Program-made: the position numbers and the translations under genes
Notes under the pieces: generated by a model
What the model saw: the letters and a program-made list of their open reading frames with translations, nothing else
Database searches by the model: none
Told to the model about the DNA's origin: nothing
Shown: one piece after another, positions 1-7,640 of the stretch
Position numbering within the stretch: the first letter of the stretch is position 1
Layout of the letters: each line of letters begins with the position of its first letter
Source of the DNA: Bacteroides faecichinchillae JCM 17102
GTDB taxonomy: Bacteria > Bacteroidota > Bacteroidia > Bacteroidales > Bacteroidaceae
NCBI RefSeq assembly: GCF_000614145.1
Contig: NZ_BAKK01000010.1
Location: forward strand, 1-64,000
Direction: 5' to 3'
DNA length: 64,000 bases

Positions 1-37
1 GGTGATCTATTTTATCCTGTAAAACGACAGTATCCAT
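1..37 (-). CDS. upxZ: UpxZ-like capsule regulator, 5' end only (partial)
   Basis: Four bases after the upxY stop, a new ATG (35-37 on the minus strand) opens a frame running off the left edge and reading MDTVVLQDKIDH. In Bacteroides capsule loci the second gene is upxZ, whose product inhibits UpxY proteins of other loci. Only twelve codons are visible, so the identity rests on position and spacing, not on protein similarity. Confidence 0.45.
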   Translation of the reverse strand, partial: MDTVVLQDKIDH

Positions 38-41
38 CTTT

Positions 42-623
42 TTAAACAGCAGGGGCTTTGACTGATTCCACATAACCGATAGGCATATCTACACAGGCAC
101 AGCCCAGCATATCCAAGCGAACGGCAATTTTACTTTTACCATCCATAGTCACAAGTTCACCGACAAGACCGGCCAAAGGACCTTTGATCACACGAACTTC
201 TTCACCGCGAGCCAAAGGAGTGCTGTTCATATGAACGGCTTCCTCTGAATAGTCGAGCATAAAACGGAAACGGGCCATCTGGTCGTCAGGAATGACCGTA
301 GGAGTGCTTTCACCGCGCATCACCATATAGCGGCTGACAGTGGAAAGAGTCAGCACTTCCATGCGTTCTTTGGGGGTGACATGGACAAAGACCATCATGG
401 GAAGAAGAACCGCTTCTACTTTTTTACGACGGTCACTCCATTGATGGATTTCCTGTTGGACAGGAATAAAACTGTCAATCCCCATTTTTCCTAAACGCTC
501 CGCAACTTTCTTTTCATGGTGCATACGAACCATTGCAACGTACCAACGTTTAGGGTGTGCTACGCCTTCCCCTGTCCCATAAATAGGCCCAGCAATCAAT
601 GTTTTCTTTTCTAATGAAATCAT
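42..623 (-). CDS. upxY: UpxY-family transcription antiterminator of a capsule locus
   Basis: 193-residue NusG-like protein. The N-terminal NGN domain starts at about residue 27 (KRWYVAMVRMHHEKKVAERL) and covers roughly residues 27-125. A KOW-type region follows (about 135-185), with the NusG-like stretch VRVIKGPLAGLVGELV. UpxY proteins bind RNA polymerase at the 5' leader of their own capsule operon and prevent early termination. It is the first gene of a locus reading out of the window to the left, followed four bases later by an upxZ-like start. Its promoter region is the invertible element at 644-880, currently facing away, so the locus should be silent in the cell this sequence represents. 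The ATG at 621-623 is the first in frame. Confidence 0.9.
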   Translation of the reverse strand: MISLEKKTLIAGPIYGTGEGVAHPKRWYVAMVRMHHEKKVAERLGKMGIDSFIPVQQEIHQWSDRRKKVEAVLLPMMVFVHVTPKERMEVLTLSTVSRYMVMRGESTPTVIPDDQMARFRFMLDYSEEAVHMNSTPLARGEEVRVIKGPLAGLVGELVTMDGKSKIAVRLDMLGCACVDMPIGYVESVKAPAV

Positions 624-630
624 ATTTTTA

Positions 631-674
631 CCCCATATTCATCGTTACTTCTTAGGTAACGGATGAATATGGGG
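631..674. repeat. 44-bp near-perfect palindrome in the upxY leader
   Basis: Perfect 13-bp arms (631-643 and 662-674, CCCCATATTCATC and its complement) enclose a second dyad, GTTAC-N7-GTAAC (644-660), leaving one bulged base. It ends 7 bp before the upxY start codon and overlaps the left inverted repeat of the promoter switch. The outer 9 bp of the right arm (666-674) lie inside the invertible segment, so the full hairpin exists only in the present orientation. Confidence 0.75.
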
Positions 675-880
675 TATCTATAAAAGAGTATTAATCTTTA
701 GTGATCGAGGGTATTCTTTTGAAAACAAAGCATATAACTACTGAACATGAAGATTAGACTATTTCATGTTCAGATATTTATTTGCCATATATTGAGAAGA
801 AAAAGATATTTTTATTTGCTGTCTATATATAATTTTGTCTATCTTTGCGTCGAATTCACATCCGTTACCTAAGAAGTAAC
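644..880. other. Invertible capsule promoter element (phase switch), OFF orientation
   Basis: Positions 644-665 and 859-880 are perfect 22-bp inverted repeats enclosing 193 bp. Each repeat has a core dyad GTTAC-N7-GTAAC, the layout expected of a tyrosine recombinase crossover site. A consensus promoter lies inside near the right repeat and points right, away from upxY. Recombination would place it facing upxY with a predicted start about 47 bp before the ATG. Such switches control capsule loci in Bacteroides. The recombinase gene next door is the obvious candidate enzyme. Confidence 0.9.
815..847 (+). promoter_or_regulatory. Promoter carried on the invertible element
   Basis: A TTTG at 815-818, a 21-bp spacer and TATCTTTG at 840-847 match the Bacteroides -33/-7 consensus exactly. 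Transcription would begin near 854 and run into the 3' side of the recombinase gene in antisense. In the other orientation it would drive upxY. Confidence 0.85.
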
Positions 881-920
881 AGACATATATTTTCGCTATT
901 TATCAACAACTTACATAATT

Positions 921-1877
921 TTACTTAGTCACAAAATAATTTTTTACGTAAAATAAATTCTTTCTATTAACTTCTGTACGTTCTCTTAATTCAAAACCTT
1001 TCAAATAAATCTGTGTTGTTTTAATGGACGTATGCCCCAATGATTCACTTATCATTTCAATCGGGACTCCCCGATATTTTGCTGTAGTAGCCCAAGAATG
1101 ACGAAGTGTATAGGAAGTAACGGGAGAACGCAGCTGTAATGTACGAGCTAAACTTTTCAAGCAATTATTAAAATTCCGAAGAGCAGACTGATACTCACGA
1201 TATCCTCTTTGATCTTTCCGTTTTTTGTCACCACGAAGAATTGCAAACAAATAATCCGGACATCCCGAACAAGGAGGCATACGATTACGAAGTCGGCCAA
1301 TCATATCCTTAGCTGTATCCAATACTTCTACACACATAGGAGTTTTGGTCTTAATACGATTGTAATGGAGAATATTCTGTTCCAACGCCGTTTTCTCAAG
1401 ATGAGCAAAATCGGCAAAAGACATTCCACAAAACTGAAACATCAAAGCAGCAATAGTCTGAGTACGACGTAAACGTTCTGAACCCGGATCTTTATAAAGC
1501 AATCGATGTAACTCAGAGACAGGCAAAGCCTTTTTCTGCCGGACATCAACCCCTGTATAAACATCATGAAACAAGCGGGGAACATAGGGAGCACTCCCCG
1601 ACTCTACTCCCCGGTTATAAATACTACGGAGCATCCTCATGTAGGTAGAAATCGTATTAGGTTTCAACCCGCATTCATAAAGATATTGCCCATAACAGCG
1701 CAACCGTTCCCGGGTTATCTGACTAAAAGACACCCAAGATGTATCACAAAACTTACAGAAAGAATATAGAGCATGCTTATAAACATGCGCAGTCGAAAAG
1801 CGACCTTCTTCCTGTAAACGATCGATGTACTGTTGGGCACATCGGCTAAATCCATTTCTGTTCTTCATTTGCATCAC
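921..1877 (-). CDS. Tyrosine recombinase/integrase, likely capsule promoter invertase
   Basis: 318 residues. An N-terminal SAM-like core-binding domain (about 10-105; RLQEEGRFSTAHVYKHALYS) is followed by a catalytic domain (about 115-310). Visible catalytic motifs are YTLRHSWATT (second Arg), LGHTSIKTTQIYLK (His/Trp position and tyrosine nucleophile). The region normally holding the first catalytic Arg reads LMFQFCGMSFADFAHL, with no Arg at the usual place, as in several Bacteroides integrases. It lies just outside the right repeat of the invertible promoter, with its 3' end facing the switch. Size and position fit a locus-specific DNA invertase. An integrase left from a mobile element is the alternative. 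Confidence 0.85.
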   Translation of the reverse strand: MMQMKNRNGFSRCAQQYIDRLQEEGRFSTAHVYKHALYSFCKFCDTSWVSFSQITRERLRCYGQYLYECGLKPNTISTYMRMLRSIYNRGVESGSAPYVPRLFHDVYTGVDVRQKKALPVSELHRLLYKDPGSERLRRTQTIAALMFQFCGMSFADFAHLEKTALEQNILHYNRIKTKTPMCVEVLDTAKDMIGRLRNRMPPCSGCPDYLFAILRGDKKRKDQRGYREYQSALRNFNNCLKSLARTLQLRSPVTSYTLRHSWATTAKYRGVPIEMISESLGHTSIKTTQIYLKGFELRERTEVNRKNLFYVKNYFVTK

Positions 1878-2000
1878 TAGTTATTTTATATATATACAAT
1901 ATTTGGCGAAAACAAAGAAGAATACTTTTTTACGTTCAACAAGCGCTCGCTAAATAGAATTATTTTAAAATTAATTAACCATGTTAAAAATTAGCAAATT

Positions 2001-2414
2001 ATGGTAAGTAAAAAATCGTCTCCCAAAGGGACAAAAAAACAAACAAAAATGATTGAAAAAATGGCTAAAAAACGCGTTCAGAAACAGTATAAGAACGAAA
2101 TCATCAGTAGAGAAGAACTGGAAAATAGAGGAGGATTGGTAGGAAGCAAAATTGAATATTTGAATCTGCATTTGAAAAAGTTCCTCGAAAAACATCTCTA
2201 CTATCATCATCTCAAAACTTTGAGTGATTTAGCTCTATACATCTACCACGAAAAAAAGCTGTATTATTCAAAACACAACGGATTTAAACTAATGGAATAC
2301 AGCAGTATACTAACAGAACTTTCTACCTTAAGTAAATCTGAACAAAAGTTATTGAAAGAACAAAAAGAAGAGAGTAAAATGAATACCAAAAAGTACCCAA
2401 AAAGGAAACGTTAA
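2001..2414 (+). CDS. Hypothetical lysine-rich protein
   Basis: 137 residues that I do not recognise. Both ends are strongly basic (first 30 residues KSSPKGTKKQTKMIEKMAKK; tail NTKKYPKRKR). A central part (about 45-110) is probably helical and rich in Leu, Tyr and His (KFLEKHLYYHHLKTLSDLAL). No signal peptide or membrane span is seen. The charge suggests nucleic-acid binding, but that is inference. It lies between the recombinase and the palindrome cluster, divergent from the recombinase by about 120 bp. Low-complexity lysine content in AT-rich DNA leaves some chance that it is not a real gene. Confidence 0.45.
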   Translation: MVSKKSSPKGTKKQTKMIEKMAKKRVQKQYKNEIISREELENRGGLVGSKIEYLNLHLKKFLEKHLYYHHLKTLSDLALYIYHEKKLYYSKHNGFKLMEYSSILTELSTLSKSEQKLLKEQKEESKMNTKKYPKRKR

Positions 2415-2497
2415 AAAATAATTGCGTAAATGAATTGGGAATCATACTTTTGTCGCCGTTTTCAACCGGCTGAAGATCAGAAATAATATCCCTAAAA

Positions 2498-2577
2498 ATA
2501 GTGACACTATCAAAATGCGATAGTGTCACTATAATAAAGAGATAGCTACACTATATCAATAAAATAGTGTCACTATC
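2498..2577. repeat. Cluster of ATAGTGWCACTAT palindromes, operator-like
   Basis: Three copies of a 13-bp palindrome are present: ATAGTGACACTAT (2498-2510), ATAGTGTCACTAT (2520-2532) and ATAGTGTCACTAT (2564-2576). A degenerate copy, GATAGCTACACTATATC, lies between them around 2541-2557. The first two also form 14-bp arms of a hairpin (2498-2511 / 2519-2532). The cluster ends about 60 bp before the start of the next gene at 2636, which fits a multi-site operator. Confidence 0.7.
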
Positions 2578-2635
2578 TTGCATGGATATTTTATCCAACA
2601 ATCAACTTTATTAAAGATTAACAAAACAAGAAATC

Positions 2636-2980
2636 ATGAATAAGAAATTAGACAAAAGTACAATTAGTTTTTTTAAGTCAGTATGGAAAAGACGTATTAT
2701 GGCTGAAAAAGGAATTTCAGAAAAGGAAGCAGAAAAAATTGTTAAAAAGAACATAGAAGCAGCAGAACGAATGCTTTACGGACATGCAATGATAGCATTC
2801 AATAAACAAGACGGAACATTCTGCATGGAGCAAGGCACCCTTATTGGATATGAAAAATTCTTTCATCGCAAGTTTATTCTTACGGCAAAACAGGAATCAA
2901 TTATCTATTGGAGTGAAGAACAACAGGCATGGAGAAGATTTATGATCGGCAACCTGCTGGATTGGAAACCTATTGTTTAA
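2636..2980 (+). CDS. Small SH3 beta-barrel-type protein (DUF2693-like)
   Basis: 114 residues. An N-terminal helical, charged segment (about 5-50; KSVWKRRIMAEKGISEKEAE) precedes a compact beta-rich half (about 55-112) with HAMIAFNKQDGTFCMEQGTL and IIYWSEEQQAWRRFMIGNLL. That half resembles Bacteroidales SH3-barrel proteins of the DUF2693 type, whose function is unknown. The palindrome cluster lies just upstream, and the Lin1244-type gene follows 22 bp later, so the two are probably co-transcribed. The family call is from pattern memory, so moderate. Confidence 0.6.
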   Translation: MNKKLDKSTISFFKSVWKRRIMAEKGISEKEAEKIVKKNIEAAERMLYGHAMIAFNKQDGTFCMEQGTLIGYEKFFHRKFILTAKQESIIYWSEEQQAWRRFMIGNLLDWKPIV

Positions 2981-3002
2981 CTTTAAATAAAATAAATTAA
3001 CT

Positions 3003-3782
3003 ATGAGTATTGATCATAAAGGAATCCCTTATTTCCCAATATACGCTACTTTTTTTGAAGAGGAAGTCATTGAATTGTTAGAAGCTCAATATGGAATACG
3101 AGCTTCTTACATCGTCATGAGGTTGCTATGCAAAATTTATAAAGAAGGGTATTATATCTCTTGGGGACAAGAACAAAGCCTTATTTTTATCCGTAAAACT
3201 GGAGGAGAAATACATGAAAAGACAATGGATAAGATTATTCAAATATTATTGGAAAAGGAATTTTTCGATAAAGAAAGCTACGAGAAATATGGAATCCTAA
3301 CTTCAGAACAAATACAAAGGGTTTGGCTGGAAGCTACTGTTCGGCGAAAACGTGATTTCTCTAAATTGCCTTACTTATTACCAAATGGTAATTCCAAAAA
3401 TTGTAAGCAAAAAGAGGATATGAACAACGAAAATGCAAACAATTCTTCTGTTCAAGTTGAGTTGACTTCGGAAAATGCAGACAATTCCGGACAAACTAAA
3501 CTAAACAAAACTAAAACACCTACAGAGGAAGAAGAATCAAACAACATTTCGGTGGAAATTCCGGGATATGCATACAATCAAGCCACACACAATTTATCGG
3601 GACTACTAGAAAGTATGGAACGGTATAAGGTAACTGTCCGGAAAGAGAAAGAAACGATTCTAATGTTATCAGACTACGGGAAGAAGGGAACACAAGTTTG
3701 GAAAATATTCGCTAATACCAACTGGAGCAAGATAGGAGCACCTGGAAAGTATATCATTTCCATATTGGGAGGCAAACATTAA
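3003..3782 (+). CDS. Lin1244/Lin1753 (DUF4373) domain protein
   Basis: 259 residues. The N-terminal domain (about 1-125) has the hallmark opening GIPYFPIYATFFEEEVIELL and a winged-helix-like pattern (GIRASYIVMRLLCKIYKEGY), as in phage- and plasmid-derived DUF4373 proteins. A polar Asn/Thr/Glu-rich linker (about 130-185) leads to a C-terminal helical part (about 195-259; LESMERYKVTVRKEKETILM). DNA binding is plausible but not shown. Genes of this type are common near Bacteroides capsule loci. It ends in front of a strong terminator. Confidence 0.75.
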   Translation: MSIDHKGIPYFPIYATFFEEEVIELLEAQYGIRASYIVMRLLCKIYKEGYYISWGQEQSLIFIRKTGGEIHEKTMDKIIQILLEKEFFDKESYEKYGILTSEQIQRVWLEATVRRKRDFSKLPYLLPNGNSKNCKQKEDMNNENANNSSVQVELTSENADNSGQTKLNKTKTPTEEEESNNISVEIPGYAYNQATHNLSGLLESMERYKVTVRKEKETILMLSDYGKKGTQVWKIFANTNWSKIGAPGKYIISILGGKH

Positions 3783-3812
3783 CGGTCCGAATAATCTAAC
3801 ACTGAACAAAGA

Positions 3813-3846
3813 AAGAGGTATTCCCTTTAGTGGTGGAATACCTCTT
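3813..3846. terminator. Bidirectional terminator hairpin
   Basis: 12-bp perfect stem, AAGAGGTATTCC (3813-3824) with GGAATACCTCTT (3835-3846), 10-nt loop. It lies between two convergent genes. Confidence 0.75.
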
Positions 3847-3878
3847 CTTACTGTTATATAAAAATGTATACTATTTAC

Positions 3879-4850
3879 TTACACGTATGTTTCCAGCAGT
3901 TTCACATTTCCACCTACCGGAGTAATCGTTACATCTTGTGTAGTAGCAGGAAACAAAACAGATTCACCTGCATTCACCGTCAATTCGTTACCTTCATTAT
4001 CTCTTAATTTACAAGATCCTTCCATACAAATAAAAATCACAAAAGAATCAAGCTCAGAATAATCACAATTTATTTCTTCTGTCAGATCATACACAGATGT
4101 TGTAAAGTAAGGACATGCAACCAATTCCACTGGTTCGTCTTTCACTGCATCGTATTTTGTACGGTAATCATCCAGTACATCGTAATCGATAGCTTCGCGT
4201 GCCAGATCAGTATGAAGTTCACGAGTCTTTCCGTTAGCATCCTTACGATTGAAATCATAAATACGATATGTGATATCAGAAGTTTGCTGAATTTCAGCTA
4301 TAAACGAACCGGCGCCGATGCTGTGAACACGTCCTGCCGGAAGGAAAAACACATCCCCCGGATGAATTTCATATTCCTGCAACACATCAGTAATCGTGTT
4401 ATTGAACACACGTTCTTTATATTCTTTAGGAGTAATTTGCTCAGAAAAACCTGAACGTAATTTAGCTCCCTTATCCGCATCTACCACATACCACATTTCT
4501 GTTTTACCCATTGAGTTATGGCGTTTCTTTGCCAAATCGTCTGACGGGTGTACCTGAATAGATAGATCCTGTTTGGCATCAATAAACTTGATCAACAAAG
4601 GAAACTTGTTACCGAAACGGGCATAGTTCGCTTCGCCTACCAGCTCTTCGCGATACCTTTTCATCATATCGGTTAAAGTTAAACCTTTGTCCGGACCATT
4701 GGCCACAACAGATTCATTATTTTCTACGCCGGAAATCTCCCAGCTTTCTCCTACTCCTTTCAAGTCTGAATTCAAATGCTTGAATGGAATAATCTTGTCG
4801 CCCCCCCAAAGCGTCTGCTTCAGAATAGGTTCGAATTTTAATGGATACAT
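3879..4850 (-). CDS. manA: Mannose-6-phosphate isomerase, class I
   Basis: 323 residues, the short ManA form. It interconverts mannose-6-phosphate and fructose-6-phosphate in the cytosol, feeding glycolysis or GDP-sugar supply. The zinc-site motifs are visible: QVHPSDDLA (Gln and His, about 98-106), the Glu in GKTEMWYV (about 115) and the His in AGRVHSIGAG (about 175). A C-terminal cupin-like half follows, including the stretch LTVNAGESVLFPA. It diverges from the galactose operon across about 280 bp holding promoters for both directions. Complete and of normal length. Confidence 0.92.
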   Translation of the reverse strand: MYPLKFEPILKQTLWGGDKIIPFKHLNSDLKGVGESWEISGVENNESVVANGPDKGLTLTDMMKRYREELVGEANYARFGNKFPLLIKFIDAKQDLSIQVHPSDDLAKKRHNSMGKTEMWYVVDADKGAKLRSGFSEQITPKEYKERVFNNTITDVLQEYEIHPGDVFFLPAGRVHSIGAGSFIAEIQQTSDITYRIYDFNRKDANGKTRELHTDLAREAIDYDVLDDYRTKYDAVKDEPVELVACPYFTTSVYDLTEEINCDYSELDSFVIFICMEGSCKLRDNEGNELTVNAGESVLFPATTQDVTITPVGGNVKLLETYV

Positions 4851-4909
4851 TTTAGTTTTTCTTGTTATAAACTTAGATTAAATTCGCCTGGATTGTAACA
4901 ATCCGGGGA

Positions 4910-4917
4910 CAAACATA
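4910..4917 (-). promoter_or_regulatory. Probable manA promoter, -7 element
   Basis: On the minus strand this reads TATGTTTG, a perfect TAnnTTTG match about 60 bp before the manA ATG. No clear TTTG is found at the -33 distance, so the call is moderate. Confidence 0.5.
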
Positions 4918-5075
4918 CGAAAAATAGTTCAATTTTAAATAAAAGATGAAATTTAAATTCAATCAAAATCCAGATTATCAATGCGGCCCAAATGAAAATT
5001 TTCTTGTCTACTAAAGAAGAGACAGATAATTACGCTAAACTTTCCTAAAAGCCCCTTTAGATTTAGACCGAATAA

Positions 5076-5107
5076 TTTGTGAGTAACAAAGAATTTCCCT
5101 TTATTTG
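5076..5107 (+). promoter_or_regulatory. Promoter of the galM-gluP-galK operon
   Basis: TTTG (5076-5079), a 20-bp spacer, then TTTATTTG (5100-5107), one mismatch from TAnnTTTG. The predicted start lies about 20 nt before the galM ATG. Confidence 0.6.
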
Positions 5108-5132
5108 CAAGAAATTTTAATTAATACCAAAC

Positions 5133-6230
5133 ATGAATAACACATTCCCAACAAAGGGAAATCTATCTGGGCTCAGCCGCGAAGATTTCCAAAAGGATAT
5201 AAATGATAAGAAAACAGACTTATTTATCCTTAAAAATAAGAAGGGAATGGAAGTAGCCGTAACTAATTACGGATGCGCCATTCTTTCAATTATGGTACCG
5301 GATAAAAACGGAAAATATGCTAATGTTATTTTAGGACACGACAGTATCGACCATGTCATCAACAGCCCGGAACCATTCCTCAGTACTACTATCGGACGCT
5401 ACGGTAATCGTATAGCTAAAGGGAAATTCACCTTATTTGGCGAAGAACATGAACTGACTATCAACAACGGACCTAACTCTTTGCACGGCGGACCTACAGG
5501 CTTTCATGCACGTGTATGGGATGCCACTCAAATTAATGAGTGTACCGTACAATTCAATTATCTTTCTGCGGATGGTGAAGAAGGGTTCCCTGGTAATCTG
5601 GAAGTAGAAATGACCTATCGATTGGAAGAAGAAGTAAATGCATTGACTATTGAATATCGTGCAACTACCGATAAAGCAACAATAGTAAACTTAACCAGTC
5701 ACGGATTCTTCAACCTTGCCGGCATTTCCAATCCAACTCCTACTATAAATGATCACCTTGTCACTATTAATGCTGATTTCTATACGCCTATCGACGAAAT
5801 ATCCATCCCAACAGGAGAAATTCTTAAAGTAGAAGGTACGCCGATGGACTTCCGTACGCCACACACCGTAGGCGAACGCATCAACGATAAATTCCAACAG
5901 CTTATTTTCGGTGCAGGATATGACCATTGTTATGTGTTGAACAAGAATGAAAACGGTTCGCTCGATCTGGCAGCTGTCTGCAAAGATCCCAAAAGCGGAC
6001 GAATCATGGAAGTATACACAACAGAAAATGGAGTACAACTTTATACAGGTAATTGGTTAAATGGATTCGAAGGTGCACATGGTGCAACATTCCCTGCCAG
6101 AAGTGCAATATGCTTTGAGGCACAATGTTTCCCGGATACTCCAAACATTGCTCACTTCCCATCAGCGACATTACTACCAGGTGATGAATATCAGCAAATA
6201 ACTGTATACAAGTTTGACGTAGAAGAATAA
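5133..6230 (+). CDS. galM: Aldose 1-epimerase (cytosolic)
   Basis: 365 residues without a signal peptide, so cytosolic. Converts beta- to alpha-D-galactose, the form galactokinase uses. Family landmarks are GRYGNRIAKG (about 90), the substrate-loop His in NSLHGGPTGFHARVW (about 117), the catalytic His in LTSHGFFNLAG (about 190) and the catalytic Glu in ICFEAQCFPDTPN (about 330). It leads an operon with gluP (52-bp gap) and galK (38-bp gap). A close paralogue with a lipoprotein signal lies at 10549-11685. The start is the first ATG downstream of the promoter. Confidence 0.93.
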   Translation: MNNTFPTKGNLSGLSREDFQKDINDKKTDLFILKNKKGMEVAVTNYGCAILSIMVPDKNGKYANVILGHDSIDHVINSPEPFLSTTIGRYGNRIAKGKFTLFGEEHELTINNGPNSLHGGPTGFHARVWDATQINECTVQFNYLSADGEEGFPGNLEVEMTYRLEEEVNALTIEYRATTDKATIVNLTSHGFFNLAGISNPTPTINDHLVTINADFYTPIDEISIPTGEILKVEGTPMDFRTPHTVGERINDKFQQLIFGAGYDHCYVLNKNENGSLDLAAVCKDPKSGRIMEVYTTENGVQLYTGNWLNGFEGAHGATFPARSAICFEAQCFPDTPNIAHFPSATLLPGDEYQQITVYKFDVEE

Positions 6231-6282
6231 TTTAATAGAAGAATAACTAATCAAATTTATAAACTAATATTTATTTAAAACC

Positions 6283-7602
6283 ATGACACAAGAAAAAAAG
6301 AGTTATCTATTGCCAATAGCAATGATGTTCGCCCTCTTCGCTATGATTTCATTCGTTACAGGATTTACTAATCCTCTCGGACTTATTGTAAAAGAACAGT
6401 TTAATGCTCCCAACTGGATGACCCAGTTAGGAAATGCAGCCAATTTCATAGCTTATGCATTTATGGGACTTCCGGCTGGTATTATGCTGAAAAGAATTGG
6501 TTATAAAAAGACAGCATTAATTGCAGTTGCAGTAGGTTTCGTTGGTGTAGGTATCCAATTCCTTTCAGGACAAATGCCGTTCCAACCAGGTGAATTCGGA
6601 CCATTTTGGGTGTACCTAACAGGAGCTTTCGTTTCCGGTTTCTCTATGTGTATGTTAAACGCTGTAGTAAACCCGATGTTAAATACATTAGGTGGTGGTG
6701 GTAAGAAAGGTAACCAATTAATTCAGTTCGGTGGTTCTTTAAATTCTATTTCAGCAACAATCGTTCCAGTACTAGGAGGTTATTTGATCGGTACCATCAG
6801 TCAGGATACAAGAATTAGTGACGCTAATCCAGCTTTATTTATCGCTATGGGTATTTTCGCTGTAGTATTCGTTGTTTTAGCTTCAATGAGCATTCCTGAA
6901 CCTCACATGGAACACACTGCTGACCACAAAGTGAAAGATGCTTACAGCCCGATGTCTTTCCGTCACTTCGTTCTTGGAACAGTAGCTATCTTTGTATATG
7001 TGGGAGTAGAAGTAGGTATTCCTAACTTTGTAAACTTATTCCTTACTACTTCACAAACTGCAGAAGGTGCTCAAGGATTAGGTATTGATACTGCAATCGC
7101 AGGATCTATCGTAGGTACATATTGGTTCCTGATGATGATTGGTCGTCTTTGCGGTGGTGCTCTCGGTGCTAAATTCTCCAGTAAAGCTCAAATCACAACT
7201 GTTTGTCTGTTCGCATTAGCTTTCTTACTCATCGGTATGTTTGCTCCTACTGAAGCAACAGTAAATATGCCTGTATTCAAATCAGACATTAGTTTTGGAA
7301 TGGCTGTTGTACCTGTTGGTGTTATGTTTTTCATTCTTTGCGGACTTTGTACTTCTATCATGTGGGGTGGTATTTTCAATCTTGCAGTAGAAGGCCTTGG
7401 CAAATATACTGCAATGGCATCCGGTATCTTTATGGTAATGGTTTGCGGTGGTGGTATACTTCCATTGATCCAAGGGGGTGTAGCAGATGCTACAAGTAGT
7501 TATATGGCAAGTTTCTGGGTAATCTTCGCAGGTGTCGCCTATATACTGTATTACGCATTGATTGGTTGCAAGAATGTGAACAAAAATATTCCTGTTGAAT
7601 AA
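6283..7602 (+). CDS. gluP: Glucose/galactose MFS transporter (FHS family)
   Basis: 439 residues with about 12 hydrophobic spans, starting at residue 9 (LLPIAMMFALFAMISFVTGF) and ending near 430. FHS-family signs are FTNPLG in the first span and the conserved MLNAVVNPMLNTLGGG (about 124-139). It should sit in the inner membrane and import glucose or galactose, probably with protons. Its position between galM and galK gives a complete uptake-and-phosphorylation unit for galactose released in the periplasm. Confidence 0.93.
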   Translation: MTQEKKSYLLPIAMMFALFAMISFVTGFTNPLGLIVKEQFNAPNWMTQLGNAANFIAYAFMGLPAGIMLKRIGYKKTALIAVAVGFVGVGIQFLSGQMPFQPGEFGPFWVYLTGAFVSGFSMCMLNAVVNPMLNTLGGGGKKGNQLIQFGGSLNSISATIVPVLGGYLIGTISQDTRISDANPALFIAMGIFAVVFVVLASMSIPEPHMEHTADHKVKDAYSPMSFRHFVLGTVAIFVYVGVEVGIPNFVNLFLTTSQTAEGAQGLGIDTAIAGSIVGTYWFLMMIGRLCGGALGAKFSSKAQITTVCLFALAFLLIGMFAPTEATVNMPVFKSDISFGMAVVPVGVMFFILCGLCTSIMWGGIFNLAVEGLGKYTAMASGIFMVMVCGGGILPLIQGGVADATSSYMASFWVIFAGVAYILYYALIGCKNVNKNIPVE

Positions 7603-7640
7603 TAAATCGATTATTAACGAACTTATAAAATGATTTTATC

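Noticed and set aside
1209..1769. Two plus-strand frames inside the recombinase gene
   Set aside because: Both are shadows of the clearly conserved recombinase on the minus strand.
2498..2577. Repeat cluster considered as a CRISPR array
   Set aside because: Units are 13-bp palindromes with irregular short spacing and no cas genes; operator sites fit better.
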